From: Oxalobacteraceae bacterium
Lineage (GTDB): Bacteria > Pseudomonadota > Gammaproteobacteria > Burkholderiales > Burkholderiaceae_D
Reading direction: 5' to 3'
Assembly: GCA_027490725.1 (NCBI GenBank)
Contig: JAIXXN010000027.1
Coordinates: 83,916 to 147,915, forward strand
Length of the DNA: 64,000 nucleotides
A program made the translations under genes and the position numbers. This document shows positions 53,864 to 63,985 of the stretch, in pieces; the first letter of the stretch is position 1; every line of letters starts with the position of its first letter. A model generated the notes under the pieces. That model had not been told where the DNA came from and ran no database searches. It saw only the letters and a program-made list of their open reading frames with translations.

Positions 53864-56800
53864 AGGGCGGTTTCAATCTCTCTCGCTGGGCGCTCGAACA
53901 TATTCCGCTGACCCGCTATCTGATCGCCGTGCTGCTGATTGGCGGCATGCTCAGTTATAGCAAGCTGGGTCAGGATGAAGACCCGCCATTCACCTTCCGA
54001 GCGATGGTGGTAAGGGCCGTGTGGCCCGGTGCCACGTCGCTGCAGATGGCCGAGCAGGTCACCGACAAGCTGGAGAAGAAGCTGCAGGAGACCCCGGATA
54101 TCGACGAGATCAGCAGCTATTCGAAACCCGGCGAGACCACCATTATTCTCAAGCTGCGCGAATCGGCGCCGCCCAAGGATGTGGCGCAATCCTGGTATCA
54201 GGTGCGCAAGAAGATCGGCGATATGCGCGCAACCCTGCCGGCCGGTGTGCAGGGGCCTTACTTCAACGACGAGTTTGGCGACACCTTCGGGTCGATCTTC
54301 GCGCTGTCAGGTGATGGCTATACCTATGCCGAGATGAAGGACTATGCCGATTTCGTACGTCAGCAACTGCTGGGTGTGAAGCTGGTCTCCAAAGTCGAGC
54401 TGTTCGGCGTGCAGGAAGAGAAGATCAATATCGAGTTCTCGCACCAGAAATTTGCCCAGCTCGGCATTCCGATCGAGGCAGTGGCCAACCAGATTGCTAC
54501 CCAGAATAGCGTGGAAGCCAGCGGTGTACTGGTCACGCCTAGCGATAACCTGCAAGTGCGGGTGACGGGGGCGCTGAAAACCCTGAAGGACCTGGAAAAT
54601 CTGGAACTGCGTGCCAACGGCACCACCTTCCGTCTAGGCGACTTTGCGACCATTAAGCGTCAGTATCAGGATCCGCCCGGGAATACCATGCGCTACAACG
54701 GCAAGCAGGTGATCGGGCTGGGCGTGTCGATGGAGAAGGGCGGCAATATCATCGAACTGGGCAAACATATGGAGGCCCGGGTCGCCCTGATGAAAGCCCA
54801 GTTGCCGGTCGGTATAGAGCTGGAGCGCGTGTCCGACCAGCCAGAAGCCGTCAAGGCCTCGGTGGGCGAGTTTGTGCATACCCTGATCGAGGCGGTGCTG
54901 ATCGTGCTGGCAGTGAGTTTTGTCGCGCTGGGCTTGCATAGCAAGCCGTTCCGGCTCGATGTGCGTCCCGGTCTGGTGGTGGCGTTGACCATTCCACTGG
55001 TGCTGGCAGTGACCTTCCTGTTCATGCGCATGCTCGATATCGACCTGCACAAGATTTCGCTGGGTGCGCTGATTATTGCGCTGGGCCTGCTCGTTGATGA
55101 CGCCATCATTGCCGTCGAAATGATGGTGCGCAAGATGGAGGAGGGCATGTCGCGCTTCGATGCGGCAACTTTTGCCTACACCTCGACGGCTATTCCTATG
55201 CTGACCGGCACGCTGATTACCGTGGCTGGCTTCCTGCCTATCGGCCTGGCCAAGTCGGCGGCCGGTGAATACACCTTCTCCTTATTCTCTGTGAATGCGC
55301 TGGCACTGGTGATTTCCTGGGTGGTGGCGGTGGTATTTACGCCGTATATCGGCTACGTGCTGCTCAAGGTCAAGCCGCATGCCGCCGGTGGTAGCGAGCA
55401 TGATCTGTTCGATACACCGGGCTTCCGGCGCTTCCGTGCCGTGGTCAACTGGTGCGTCGAGTTCCGCAAAACCACGATTGTGGCGTCCATGCTGGTGTTC
55501 GCACTCGGTGTGTACGGCTTCAACTTCATTGAAAAGCAGTTCTTCCCCGATTCCAGCCGCCCTGAATTGATGGTCGAGATGTGGACCCCGGAAGGCACGA
55601 CCTACGCAGCCAATGAGGCGCAGGTCAAGAAGTTCGAAGCCTTCATCAGCAAGCAGGAGGGGGTGCTCAGTGTGACCAGCTATGTGGGCACCGGCAGTCC
55701 GCGTTTCTACCTGCCGCTGGATCAGATTTTCCCGCAGACGAACGTCTCGCAAATCGTGGTACTGCCCAAGGATCTGAAGACACGCAGCCTGCTGCGCGAC
55801 AAGATCGTCGAAGTCTTCAAGCAGGACTTCCCGGAAGTGCGTGGTCGCGTCAAGCTGCTGCCGAACGGGCCGCCGGTGCCGTATCCGGTGCAGTTCCGCG
55901 TCACCGGGGGTGATGTACAGAAGGTGCGCGTGATTGCCGATCAGGTCAAGGACATCATGCGTGCTAATCCGAATACCATTGGCGTCAACGATAACTGGAA
56001 CGAGTCGATCAAGGTGTTGCGCCTCGAACTCGATCAGGACCGTATGCGCGCGCTCGGTGTCAGTTCGCAAACCGTGATGCGGGCTGTGAATACGGTGCTG
56101 AGCGGCACCACCATTGGCCAGTTCCGCGAGGATATCAAGCTGATCGATATCCAGATCCGCCAGCCGCTCGAAGAGCGCGACAGTATTACCGTGCTGAACA
56201 ACACTAATCTACCGACTGCCAGTGGCAAGTTTGTGACCTTGAGCCAGCTGGCGCGTCCCCATTTCGTCTGGGAGCCCGGGGTCGTGTGGCGCGAAGGGCG
56301 CGAGTGGGCCATTACCGTGCAGTCCGACGTGGGCGACAATATTCAGGGGCCGACCGTGTCGGGCCAGATCGATCCGAAGCTGCAGGCCTTGCGCGCGCAA
56401 CTGCCGCCCGGTTATGCCATCACCGTGAAAGGTGCGGCAGCCGATAGTGGTTCGGCAGAGGCGTCGATTGCTGCCAACTTGCCGCTGGCCGTGTTCATCA
56501 TCTTTACGCTGCTGATGTTGCAGTTGCATAGCTTCTCGCGGGCGTTGCTGGTGTTCCTGACCGGGCCGCTTGGTGTGGCCGGGGCTGCGATGGCACTGCT
56601 GTTGCTGGGTCGCCCGCTGGGCTTTGTGGCCAATCTGGGTATCATCGCGCTGTTCGGCATGATCATCCGTAACTCGGTGATTCTGGTGGACCAGATCGAG
56701 CAGGACATTGCTGGCGGCGCCGAGCCGTGGACCGCGATCGTGGAATCGGCAGTACGGCGTTGCCGGCCTATCATCCTGACGGCCGCCGCGGCAGCACTGG

Positions 56801-56952
56801 CGATGATCCCTCTGTCGCGTTCGGTATTCTGGGGCCCGATGGCGGTCGCTATCATGGGCGGACTGGTGTTTGCCACAGCGCTGACTTTGCTGTTCCTGCC
56901 GGCCCTGTATGCAGCCTGGTTCAGAGTGAAAAAGCCGGTGGCGCAGCCCTGA
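53860..56952 (+). CDS. RND multidrug-type efflux permease
   Basis: 1030 residues with the AcrB-like layout: one N-terminal helix, a large periplasmic domain, six helices, a second periplasmic domain and six more helices. 'GALIIALGLLVDDAIIAVEM' in the fourth helix carries the adjacent Asp pair for proton transfer. 'LGIIALFGMIIRNSVILVDQ' is the matching C-terminal signature. It uses proton flow to expel compounds; the substrate range is not readable. No outer-membrane TolC-type gene follows. Confidence 0.93.
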   Translation: MKGGFNLSRWALEHIPLTRYLIAVLLIGGMLSYSKLGQDEDPPFTFRAMVVRAVWPGATSLQMAEQVTDKLEKKLQETPDIDEISSYSKPGETTIILKLRESAPPKDVAQSWYQVRKKIGDMRATLPAGVQGPYFNDEFGDTFGSIFALSGDGYTYAEMKDYADFVRQQLLGVKLVSKVELFGVQEEKINIEFSHQKFAQLGIPIEAVANQIATQNSVEASGVLVTPSDNLQVRVTGALKTLKDLENLELRANGTTFRLGDFATIKRQYQDPPGNTMRYNGKQVIGLGVSMEKGGNIIELGKHMEARVALMKAQLPVGIELERVSDQPEAVKASVGEFVHTLIEAVLIVLAVSFVALGLHSKPFRLDVRPGLVVALTIPLVLAVTFLFMRMLDIDLHKISLGALIIALGLLVDDAIIAVEMMVRKMEEGMSRFDAATFAYTSTAIPMLTGTLITVAGFLPIGLAKSAAGEYTFSLFSVNALALVISWVVAVVFTPYIGYVLLKVKPHAAGGSEHDLFDTPGFRRFRAVVNWCVEFRKTTIVASMLVFALGVYGFNFIEKQFFPDSSRPELMVEMWTPEGTTYAANEAQVKKFEAFISKQEGVLSVTSYVGTGSPRFYLPLDQIFPQTNVSQIVVLPKDLKTRSLLRDKIVEVFKQDFPEVRGRVKLLPNGPPVPYPVQFRVTGGDVQKVRVIADQVKDIMRANPNTIGVNDNWNESIKVLRLELDQDRMRALGVSSQTVMRAVNTVLSGTTIGQFREDIKLIDIQIRQPLEERDSITVLNNTNLPTASGKFVTLSQLARPHFVWEPGVVWREGREWAITVQSDVGDNIQGPTVSGQIDPKLQALRAQLPPGYAITVKGAAADSGSAEASIAANLPLAVFIIFTLLMLQLHSFSRALLVFLTGPLGVAGAAMALLLLGRPLGFVANLGIIALFGMIIRNSVILVDQIEQDIAGGAEPWTAIVESAVRRCRPIILTAAAAALAMIPLSRSVFWGPMAVAIMGGLVFATALTLLFLPALYAAWFRVKKPVAQP

Positions 56953-56982
56953 ATGTGGTGAAAATCAGCGCAAGAAATGTGT

Positions 56983-56999
56983 AAATTTCCCGGAAATTT
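56983..56999. repeat. Perfect inverted repeat after the RND permease
   Basis: AAATTTCC-C-GGAAATTT is an 8-bp perfect inverted repeat 30 bp past the permease stop. It has no T run, so it is not a classical terminator. Confidence 0.4.
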
Positions 57000-57052
57000 C
57001 GGGGAAAATTAGCGCCCTAGTAAAAATCGCCACATTTCGCTGAAAAACCCGT

Positions 57053-57155
57053 TAGAATACCGCGTTGAAGTTGAAAGCTCCTGCGTAGTTCGGTGCAAGC
57101 CGACGGACTCTAGCGGGATCAGGGCGACCGTTTTCACTTACGGGTCGCCCTTTGC
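57053..57155 (+). ncRNA. Candidate small RNA or structured leader before tRNA-Leu
   Basis: A TAGAAT -10-like hexamer (57053-57058, no clear -35) is followed by about 90 bases with a small TCGG-N6-CCGA hairpin and then a strong terminator-like hairpin: AGGGCGACC (57121-57129) pairs with GGTCGCCCT (57143-57151), followed by TTGCTTTT. There is no open reading frame with a ribosome binding site. It could be an independent small RNA or the leader of the tRNA transcript. Confidence 0.4.
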
Positions 57156-57172
57156 TTTTGTGCAAACAAGCC

Positions 57173-57259
57173 GCGAGGATGGCGAAATTGGTAGACGCAC
57201 CAGGTTTAGGTCCTGACGCCAGCAATGGTGTGGGGGTTCGAGTCCCCCTCCTCGCACCA
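57173..57259 (+). tRNA. tRNA-Leu(TAG)
   Basis: An 87-base tRNA with encoded CCA. The acceptor stem GCGAGGA pairs with TCCTCGC, then ACCA. The D-arm has 'AAATTGGTAGAC'. The anticodon loop is TT-TAG-GT with TAG at 57207-57209 (reads CTA and CTN). A long variable arm, as in leucine tRNAs, and the 'GGTTCGAGTCC' T-arm follow. tig begins 33 bases downstream. Confidence 0.96.
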
Positions 57260-57291
57260 ACAGTATTACTATTTTTTTGGACGATTTTTAC

Positions 57292-58632
57292 ATGGCAACT
57301 GCAGTCGAAACCTTGGGCAAACTTGAACGTCGTATCACGATCTCCTTCCCGCTGACCGAAGTCCGCGCCGAAGTAGAGAAGCGCCTGAAAGTGCAAGCCA
57401 AAACGGCTAAGGCACCGGGCTTCCGTCCAGGCAAAGTTCCTCTGAAAATGGTCGCAGCACAGTACGGTTATCAGATCGAGACCGAAGTGCTGAACGATAA
57501 AGTTGGTCGCGCTTTCAACGATGCCGCCAATGAAGCTGAACTGCGCGTTGCCGGTTACCCACGCATCGAACCAAAAGAAGGTTCGGCTGAAGGTGTTCTG
57601 AGCTTCGACGCAACCTTCGAAGTGTACCCAGAAGTCGTGATCGGTGACCTGACCACCGTCGAAATCGAAACCGTGAAAGCGGAAGTTTCGGAAGTGGAAA
57701 TCGACAAAACCATCGACATCCTGCGCAAACAGCGCGTGCACTTCCACACCAAAGGCGAAGCTGGCGAACACGGCGACGGCGGCGCAGCGATTGCTGCCAA
57801 CGGCGACCGCGTGACCGTAGACTTCGTCGGTTCGATCGACGGCGTGGAATTCCCGGGCGGCAAAGCTGATGGCTACGCTTTCGTACTGGGCGAAGGCCGC
57901 ATGCTGCCAGAATTCGAAGCTGCTACCGTTGGCCTGAAAGTCGGCGAAGCCAAGACCTTCCCACTGGCTTTCCCAGAGGACTACCATGGTAAAGACGTGG
58001 CTGGTAAAACCGCTTCGTTCACCATCACCCTGCAGAAGCTGGAATGGGCACACCTGCCAGAAGTTGACGCTGAATTCGCGAAATCGCTGGGCGTGGCCGA
58101 TGGCGACGTGGCTAAAATGCGCGAAGACATCAAAGTCAATCTGGAACGTGAAGTTGCTGGTCGTGTGAAAGCACGCAACAAGGAAGCCGTGATGGATGCG
58201 CTGGTGAAAACCGCCACCCTGGACGTGCCACAAACCCTGGTTGCCCAGGACACCGAGCGTCTGGCTGAAATGACCCGGCAGGATATGGCGCAACGCGGCA
58301 TGAACGTCAAAGACGTACCATTCCCACCAGAACTGTTCACCGAAAAAGCAGAGCGTCGCGTCCGTCTGGGCCTGATCCTGTCGCAACTGGTCAATGAAAA
58401 CAACCTGCAAGCTCAGCCAGAACAGGTAAAAGCGCAAGTTGAAGATTTCGCCCAGAGCTACGAAGATCCACGCGAAGTGCTGAAGTACTACTACAGCGAC
58501 CGTCGTCGTCTGGCCGAAGTCGAAGCCCTTGTATTAGAAGAAAACGTCGTCAACTACGTGCTGGGCCTGTCGAAGTCGACGTCGAAAGCAGTTGCTTTTG
58601 ACGAACTGATGGGAAGCAACGCACAAGCGTAA
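57292..58632 (+). CDS. tig: Trigger factor (ribosome-associated chaperone and prolyl isomerase)
   Basis: 446 residues from the ATG at 57292. The N-terminal ribosome-binding domain has the signature '[12 protein letters not shown]' (G-F-R-x-G-x-x-P). A FKBP-type prolyl isomerase domain lies in the middle ('[20 protein letters not shown]', '[15 protein letters not shown]'). A helical C-terminal chaperone domain ends the protein. It shields nascent chains at the ribosome exit. Proline is mostly coded by CCA, unlike clpX and most neighbours, which points to high expression. It is followed by clpP-clpX-lon, the usual order. Confidence 0.97.
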   Translation: MATAVETLGKLERRITISFPLTEVRAEVEKRLKVQAKTAKAPGFRPGKVPLKMVAAQYGYQIETEVLNDKVGRAFNDAANEAELRVAGYPRIEPKEGSAEGVLSFDATFEVYPEVVIGDLTTVEIETVKAEVSEVEIDKTIDILRKQRVHFHTKGEAGEHGDGGAAIAANGDRVTVDFVGSIDGVEFPGGKADGYAFVLGEGRMLPEFEAATVGLKVGEAKTFPLAFPEDYHGKDVAGKTASFTITLQKLEWAHLPEVDAEFAKSLGVADGDVAKMREDIKVNLEREVAGRVKARNKEAVMDALVKTATLDVPQTLVAQDTERLAEMTRQDMAQRGMNVKDVPFPPELFTEKAERRVRLGLILSQLVNENNLQAQPEQVKAQVEDFAQSYEDPREVLKYYYSDRRRLAEVEALVLEENVVNYVLGLSKSTSKAVAFDELMGSNAQA

Positions 58633-58642
58633 TTCAGTGCAG

Positions 58643-58671
58643 GCCGGATGCGCTAAGATACGCATTCCGGC
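58643..58671 (+). terminator. Hairpin between tig and clpP
   Basis: GCCGGATGCG (58643-58652) pairs with CGCATTCCGGC (58661-58671) with one bulged base, followed by TTTGTG. It may act as a partial terminator or processing site after tig. Confidence 0.5.
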
Positions 58672-58697
58672 TTTGTGCTGCTTCACAAGGAAATAGA

Positions 58698-59324
58698 ATG
58701 ACTGGTATGAACCGTAATCCAGCGCTGGACACTGAAATGCTCGGCCTGGTGCCGATGGTGGTCGAACAAAGCGGTCGTGGCGAGCGCTCGTATGATATCT
58801 ACTCGCGCCTGCTCAAAGAACGCGTCATCTTCATGGTCGGCCCTGTGCATGACCAGATGGCCAACCTGATTGTCGCCCAGATGCTGTTCCTGGAAAGCGA
58901 AAATCCGGACAAGGATATCTCGCTCTACATCAATTCACCTGGCGGTTCTGTTTCGGCTGGCCTGGCGATTTTCGATACCATGCAATTCATCAAGCCGGAC
59001 GTCTCGACCCTGTGCACGGGTATGGCTGCTTCGATGGGCGCTTTCCTGCTGGCCGCTGGTGCCAAAGGCAAACGTTTCTCGCTGCCGAACTCGCGCATCA
59101 TGATTCACCAGCCGTCCGGTGGTTCGCAAGGGATGGCATCGGATATCGAGATCCAGGCCAAAGAAATCCTGTATCTGCGTCATCGTCTGAATTCGATCAT
59201 GGCGGAGCGCACCGGTCAAAGCGTGGAACAGATTGCGAAAGACACCGATCGCGATCGTTTCATGTCGGCCGAAGAAGCAGTAGAGTACGGTTTGATCGAC
59301 AAAATGTTGGCAACCCGGGCTTGA
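58698..59324 (+). CDS. clpP: ATP-dependent Clp protease proteolytic subunit
   Basis: 208 residues, the usual ClpP length, with AAGGAAAT upstream; an ATG three codons further in is possible. '[19 protein letters not shown]' is the oxyanion region. The catalytic Ser lies in '[14 protein letters not shown]' and the His in '[10 protein letters not shown]'; the Asp follows in 'DTDRDRFMS'. It forms the 14-subunit chamber that works with ClpX, encoded next. Confidence 0.97.
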   Translation: MTGMNRNPALDTEMLGLVPMVVEQSGRGERSYDIYSRLLKERVIFMVGPVHDQMANLIVAQMLFLESENPDKDISLYINSPGGSVSAGLAIFDTMQFIKPDVSTLCTGMAASMGAFLLAAGAKGKRFSLPNSRIMIHQPSGGSQGMASDIEIQAKEILYLRHRLNSIMAERTGQSVEQIAKDTDRDRFMSAEEAVEYGLIDKMLATRA

Positions 59325-59349
59325 TGCATCCAGTGCAGCATTGCTAAAT

Positions 59350-59389
59350 AAACGCCCGGGCGATCCATCGTTCGGGCGTTTCGTTTTTA
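59350..59389 (+). terminator. Rho-independent terminator between clpP and clpX
   Basis: AAACGCCCG (59350-59358) pairs with CGGGCGTTT (59373-59381), with an inner CGAT-CC-ATCG hairpin, then CGTTTTTAT. It separates clpP from clpX, which may have its own promoter in the next 100 bases. Confidence 0.82.
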
Positions 59390-59486
59390 TTTCAGGTAGC
59401 ATGGCATGGTAGGCCGGTCGTAGCGGCTACAATTCGTGCTCCCTTGCAACAGTCAAGCCATTCTGTAACCCTAAGAAAACTGCCCC

Positions 59487-60755
59487 ATGTCAGACAAAAA
59501 AACCTCCAGCGGCGAAAAATTACTGTACTGCTCGTTTTGCGGCAAAAGTCAGCACGAGGTAAAGAAACTCATCGCCGGCCCGTCGGTCTTCATTTGCGAC
59601 GAATGCATCGATCTGTGCAATGACATCATCCGTGATGAAACCTCGGCCATCGAGTCGGTCAGCGGCGCCAAGTCGGATCTGCCTACCCCGCAGGAAATCA
59701 AAGAACTGCTCGATTCCTATGTGATCGGCCAGCAGACTGCCAAGCGCATCCTGTCGGTGGCGGTGTACAACCACTACAAACGCCTCAAGCATCTGGGCAA
59801 AAAAGACGACATCGAACTGGCCAAGAGCAATATCTTGCTGGTCGGTCCTACCGGTTCGGGTAAAACCCTGCTGGCCCAGACGCTGGCACGCATGCTCAAC
59901 GTACCGTTCGTGATCGCCGATGCAACCACCCTGACCGAAGCCGGTTATGTGGGTGAAGACGTGGAAAACATCATCCAGAAGCTGCTGCAAAGCTGCAACT
60001 ATGATGTGGAAAAAGCACAGCGCGGCATCGTCTACATCGATGAGATCGACAAAATTTCCCGTAAATCGGACAATCCTTCGATTACCCGCGACGTGTCGGG
60101 CGAGGGCGTACAGCAGGCACTGCTGAAACTGATCGAAGGCACGATGGCTTCCGTGCCGCCACAAGGTGGCCGCAAGCACCCGAATCAGGACTTCGTGCAG
60201 ATCGATACCACCAACATCATGTTCATCTGCGGTGGTGCGTTTGACGGTCTGGCCAAGGTGATTTCCGAGCGTTCGGAAAAATCCGGCATCGGCTTCTCGG
60301 CGTCCGTGAAGAGCAAGCAGGAGCGTAGCGCCAGTGATGTACTGCAGGAAGCTGAACCGGAAGATCTGATTAAATTCGGTCTGATTCCGGAACTGGTGGG
60401 TCGTCTGCCGGTGGTTGCAACCCTGGCCGAGTTGACGGAAGAAGCGCTGATCCAGATTCTGGTCGAGCCGAAAAACGCCCTGGTCAAACAGTACGCCAAG
60501 CTGCTCGATATGGAAGGCGCGGAACTGGAGATTCGTCCGGCCGCCTTGCACGCGATCGCCAAGAAAGCCCTGGCGCGCAAGACCGGCGCCCGTGGTCTGC
60601 GTTCGATCCTGGAACATGCTTTGCTCGACACCATGTATGAACTGCCGAACGAAAGCAATGTTACCAAGGTGGTGATCGATGAGAACACCATTACCAGCGG
60701 CGCGAAACCGTTGCTGATCTATGAGGATGCCGCCAAAGCCTCTGGTGAGAATTAA
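59487..60755 (+). CDS. clpX: ATP-dependent Clp protease ATP-binding subunit ClpX
   Basis: 422 residues. An N-terminal zinc-binding domain has C-x2-C and C-x2-C ('[11 protein letters not shown]', 'CDECIDLC'). The AAA+ module follows: Walker A '[15 protein letters not shown]' near 118-130, Walker B '[11 protein letters not shown]', the pore loop in '[10 protein letters not shown]', '[18 protein letters not shown]', and the C-terminal small domain with '[18 protein letters not shown]'. It unfolds tagged proteins and feeds them to ClpP. Confidence 0.97.
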   Translation: MSDKKTSSGEKLLYCSFCGKSQHEVKKLIAGPSVFICDECIDLCNDIIRDETSAIESVSGAKSDLPTPQEIKELLDSYVIGQQTAKRILSVAVYNHYKRLKHLGKKDDIELAKSNILLVGPTGSGKTLLAQTLARMLNVPFVIADATTLTEAGYVGEDVENIIQKLLQSCNYDVEKAQRGIVYIDEIDKISRKSDNPSITRDVSGEGVQQALLKLIEGTMASVPPQGGRKHPNQDFVQIDTTNIMFICGGAFDGLAKVISERSEKSGIGFSASVKSKQERSASDVLQEAEPEDLIKFGLIPELVGRLPVVATLAELTEEALIQILVEPKNALVKQYAKLLDMEGAELEIRPAALHAIAKKALARKTGARGLRSILEHALLDTMYELPNESNVTKVVIDENTITSGAKPLLIYEDAAKASGEN

Positions 60756-60858
60756 ATAACTTGTGCACACTTGCCGCGCACAGCAGCAAATTTCATTTCG
60801 CATCTGCGGGGCAAGGCGGTACAATTTAATCCAATAAGAGTAAGCAGGCTTCAAACGG

Positions 60859-60905
60859 AAAGCCACTCGTGACAGCATGGTTTGTCACGCGTGGCTTTTT
60901 TATTT
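60859..60905 (+). terminator. Rho-independent terminator after clpX
   Basis: A two-tier stem: AAAGCCAC (60859-60866) with GTGGCTTT, and CGTGACA with TGTCACG inside, followed by a T run (60896-60901). It lies about 100 bases past the clpX stop. Confidence 0.88.
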
Positions 60906-60991
60906 CTCGCTGTTTTGACAGCTTGACTCTTAGAGTACGACGCGCTGTCGAGAAATATTCTTTATTTTGAGTACTATTTCTCCTCGGCGGT

Positions 60992-61020
60992 CTTGTGATT
61001 CGGCACTATCGCGCCCACAT
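60992..61020 (+). promoter_or_regulatory. Possible heat-shock (sigma-32) promoter of lon
   Basis: CTTGTGA (60992-60998), a 15-base spacer, and CCCACAT (61014-61020) loosely fit the sigma-32 consensus CTTGAA-N11-16-CCCCATnT. The implied start leaves about 25 bases before the lon ATG at 61050. Confidence 0.4.
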
Positions 61021-61049
61021 CATAAACACGCTTTCACATAAGGTACGCC

Positions 61050-63461
61050 ATGACAACTTCCAAATTAACTGAGCAAACTCAACTGCCGTTATTGCCGTTG
61101 CGGGACGTTGTAGTTTTCCCGCATATGGTGATACCGCTGTTCGTAGGGCGCCCAAAATCGATTAAGGCGCTGGAAGCCGCGATGGAGCAAGGCAAGAGCA
61201 TCATGCTTGCCGCGCAAAAAGCCGCTGCCAAGGACGAACCTTCTGCCTCCGATATCTACGAAATCGGTTGCGTGGCCAATATTCTGCAAATGCTGAAACT
61301 GCCCGACGGCACCGTCAAGGTGCTGGTCGAAGGCGCTCAGCGTGCGCGCATCAACCGCATTACCGATACCCCGGCCCACTTCGTGGCCGATCTGACGCCG
61401 CTCGATTCCGAGCCGGGCGACGAATCGGAAATCGAGGCGATGCGCCGTGCGATCGTGCAACAGTTCGATCAGTACGTAAAACTCAACAAGAAAATTCCGC
61501 CGGAAATCCTCGCTTCGCTGTCGGGCATCGACGATGCCGGTCGCCTGGCCGATACCGTGGCAGCCCATCTGCCGCTCAAACTCGAACAGAAACAGGTGAT
61601 TCTGGAAATTTTCAGCGTCACCAAGCGCCTCGAGCATCTGCTGGGCCAGCTCGAAGGCGAGCTCGATATTCTGCAGGTGGAAAAGCGTATCCGTGGCCGC
61701 GTCAAGCGCCAGATGGAAAAGTCGCAGCGCGAGTACTACCTGAACGAGCAAGTCAAAGCCATCCAGAAAGAACTGGGTGAGGGCGAAGACGGTGCCGATC
61801 TGGACGAGCTGGAAAAGAAAGTGGTGGCCGCCAAGATGCCGAAAGAGGCACTCGACAAAGCCACTGCCGAACTGAAAAAACTCAAGCTGATGTCGCCGAT
61901 GTCGGCCGAAGCGACGGTGGTGCGCAATTACATCGACACGCTGGTCAGTCTGCCATGGAAGAAAAAATCCAAGGTCAATAACGATCTGTCGAATGCCGAG
62001 AAAGTGCTGGAAGGCGATCACTACGGTCTGGACAAGGTCAAAGAACGTATTCTGGAATACCTCGCAGTACAGCAGCGCGTCGACAAACTGAAAGCGCCGA
62101 TTCTGTGCTTCGTTGGTCCTCCGGGCGTGGGTAAGACTTCGCTGGGACAGTCGATCGCCCGTGCCACCAACCGCAAGTTCGTGCGCATGGCACTCGGTGG
62201 GGTGCGGGACGAGGCCGAGATTCGCGGTCACCGTCGTACCTACATCGGTTCGATGCCGGGCAAGGTGCTGCAATCGCTGGCCAAGGTCGGGGTGCGCAAT
62301 CCGCTGTTCCTGCTCGACGAGATCGACAAGATGGGGGCTGATTTCCGTGGCGACCCTTCGTCAGCGCTGCTGGAAGTGCTCGATCCGGAACAGAATCACA
62401 CCTTCTCCGATCACTACATCGAAGTCGATTTCGATCTGTCCGATGTGATGTTTGTGGCGACTTCGAACTCCTACAACATCCCGCCGGCACTGCTGGACCG
62501 TATGGAAGTCATCCGTCTGTCCGGTTACACGGAAGACGAGAAGACCAGCATCGCCCAGCGTTATCTGCTGCCGAAACAGATCAAGAACAATGGTCTGAAA
62601 GAAGACGAGATTTCGGTGGCCGAATCGGCACTGCGTGACATCATCCGCTACTACACCCGTGAAGCGGGCGTGCGTTCGCTGGAACGCGAAGTATCGAAGA
62701 TCTGCCGCAAGGTGGTGAAGATGCTGCTGCTGAAGAAGTCGGACAAGAAAGTCGCCGTCACGTCCAAGAATCTGGACAAATTCCTCGGCGTGCGTCGTTA
62801 CGATTTCGGCGTGGCCGAGAAAGACAACCAGATCGGTCAGGTGGTCGGACTGGCATGGACCGAAGTGGGCGGCGATCTGCTGACGATCGAGGCCGTGCAA
62901 ATGCCGGGCAAGGGCAATGTCATCCGCACCGGTACGCTGGGCGACGTGATGAAGGAATCGATCGAAGCGGCCCGCACGGTCGTGCGTAGCCGGGCACAGC
63001 GTCTCGGCATCAAGAGCGAAGTGTTCGAGAAGAGCGATATCCACATCCACGTGCCGGAAGGTGCAACGCCGAAAGACGGTCCGTCGGCCGGTGCCGCCAT
63101 GACGGTGGCGATGGTGTCGGTGTTCACCGGGATTCCGGTACGTGCCGATGTGGCGATGACGGGTGAAATTACCCTGCGTGGCGAAGTCTTGCCGATTGGC
63201 GGTCTGAAAGAAAAACTGCTGGCGGCGCAACGCGGTGGTATTAAAACCGTGCTGATCCCCGAGCAGAACGTCAAGGATCTGGCCGAGATTCCGGACAATG
63301 TGAAAAACAAACTGGAGATTGTGCCAGTGCGCTGGATCGATAAAGTGCTGGAAATTGCGCTCGAGCGTATGCCGGTAGCATTGGTAGAAACGGCAGCGGT
63401 AGAAGCGGTGGCGGTGGTTGCCGGCAAACCCGATGGTCAGACGGATGTCGTAAAACATTAA
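61050..63461 (+). CDS. lon: Lon protease
   Basis: 803 residues. The N-terminal substrate domain ('[20 protein letters not shown]') is followed by a helical linker, the AAA+ domain with Walker A '[15 protein letters not shown]' and Walker B '[11 protein letters not shown]', and the protease domain. The catalytic dyad is S679 in '[10 protein letters not shown]' and K722 in '[11 protein letters not shown]', at the same numbers as in E. coli Lon. It degrades misfolded and regulatory proteins. A candidate heat-shock promoter and its own terminator make it a separate unit from clpX. Confidence 0.98.
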   Translation: MTTSKLTEQTQLPLLPLRDVVVFPHMVIPLFVGRPKSIKALEAAMEQGKSIMLAAQKAAAKDEPSASDIYEIGCVANILQMLKLPDGTVKVLVEGAQRARINRITDTPAHFVADLTPLDSEPGDESEIEAMRRAIVQQFDQYVKLNKKIPPEILASLSGIDDAGRLADTVAAHLPLKLEQKQVILEIFSVTKRLEHLLGQLEGELDILQVEKRIRGRVKRQMEKSQREYYLNEQVKAIQKELGEGEDGADLDELEKKVVAAKMPKEALDKATAELKKLKLMSPMSAEATVVRNYIDTLVSLPWKKKSKVNNDLSNAEKVLEGDHYGLDKVKERILEYLAVQQRVDKLKAPILCFVGPPGVGKTSLGQSIARATNRKFVRMALGGVRDEAEIRGHRRTYIGSMPGKVLQSLAKVGVRNPLFLLDEIDKMGADFRGDPSSALLEVLDPEQNHTFSDHYIEVDFDLSDVMFVATSNSYNIPPALLDRMEVIRLSGYTEDEKTSIAQRYLLPKQIKNNGLKEDEISVAESALRDIIRYYTREAGVRSLEREVSKICRKVVKMLLLKKSDKKVAVTSKNLDKFLGVRRYDFGVAEKDNQIGQVVGLAWTEVGGDLLTIEAVQMPGKGNVIRTGTLGDVMKESIEAARTVVRSRAQRLGIKSEVFEKSDIHIHVPEGATPKDGPSAGAAMTVAMVSVFTGIPVRADVAMTGEITLRGEVLPIGGLKEKLLAAQRGGIKTVLIPEQNVKDLAEIPDNVKNKLEIVPVRWIDKVLEIALERMPVALVETAAVEAVAVVAGKPDGQTDVVKH

Positions 63462-63491
63462 GTCGAATGGCGATTAATTCTCGCTAACACC

Positions 63492-63530
63492 ACAAACGGG
63501 CGCTTTTATAGCACCCGTTTGTTATTTACC
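63492..63530 (+). terminator. Rho-independent terminator after lon
   Basis: ACAAACGGGCGCT (63492-63504) pairs with AGCACCCGTTTGT (63510-63522) with one mismatch, followed by TATTT. It lies 30 bases after the lon stop. Confidence 0.82.
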
Positions 63531-63672
63531 GGCCGATTTCTATAGTGTGACGCTTGACACAAAGGTGGGCTGGCTTGTTTAATACGGCCTGAGATTTTTC
63601 CAGACCTGTACGCTGCAGAGTAAATGCTGTGTGCGGGCTAAAATGATATAACCTTTGTGACGGGGAATTGCT

Positions 63673-63945
63673 TTGAATAAGACTGAATTGATCGACCATA
63701 TTGCAGCGACCGCTGATATTTCCAAAGCGGCTGCCGCACGCGCACTCGACGCAGTGATCGACGGTGTAACCACCACCCTGCAAAAGAACGACAGCGTCAC
63801 CCTGGTCGGCTTTGGCACCTTCTCGGTGAGCGAGCGCGCTGCCCGTACCGGCCGCAATCCACGCACCAAAGAAGAGATCACCATCGAAGCAGCAAAAGTT
63901 CCTAAATTTAAAGCTGGTAAAGCTTTGAAAGATGCTGTAAACTAA
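63673..63945 (+). CDS. hupB: DNA-binding protein HU-beta
   Basis: 90 residues, the exact family length. It starts at a TTG (63673-63675), with GGGG seven to ten bases upstream; no in-frame ATG or GTG fits the conserved '[20 protein letters not shown]' start. The DNA-binding arm '[20 protein letters not shown]' and the tail '[14 protein letters not shown]' are canonical. HU bends and compacts DNA. Its place directly after lon is the usual order. Confidence 0.96.
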   Translation: MNKTELIDHIAATADISKAAAARALDAVIDGVTTTLQKNDSVTLVGFGTFSVSERAARTGRNPRTKEEITIEAAKVPKFKAGKALKDAVN

Positions 63946-63956
63946 CGGACTTCGGT

Positions 63957-63985
63957 GAGCAGCAGATGTAAGCGAACTCACCAAA
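63957..63985 (+). repeat. Hairpin after hupB
   Basis: GGTGAG and CTCACC form a 6-bp stem around a 17-base loop just past the hupB stop. It has no T run before the window ends, so its role is unclear. Confidence 0.35.
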
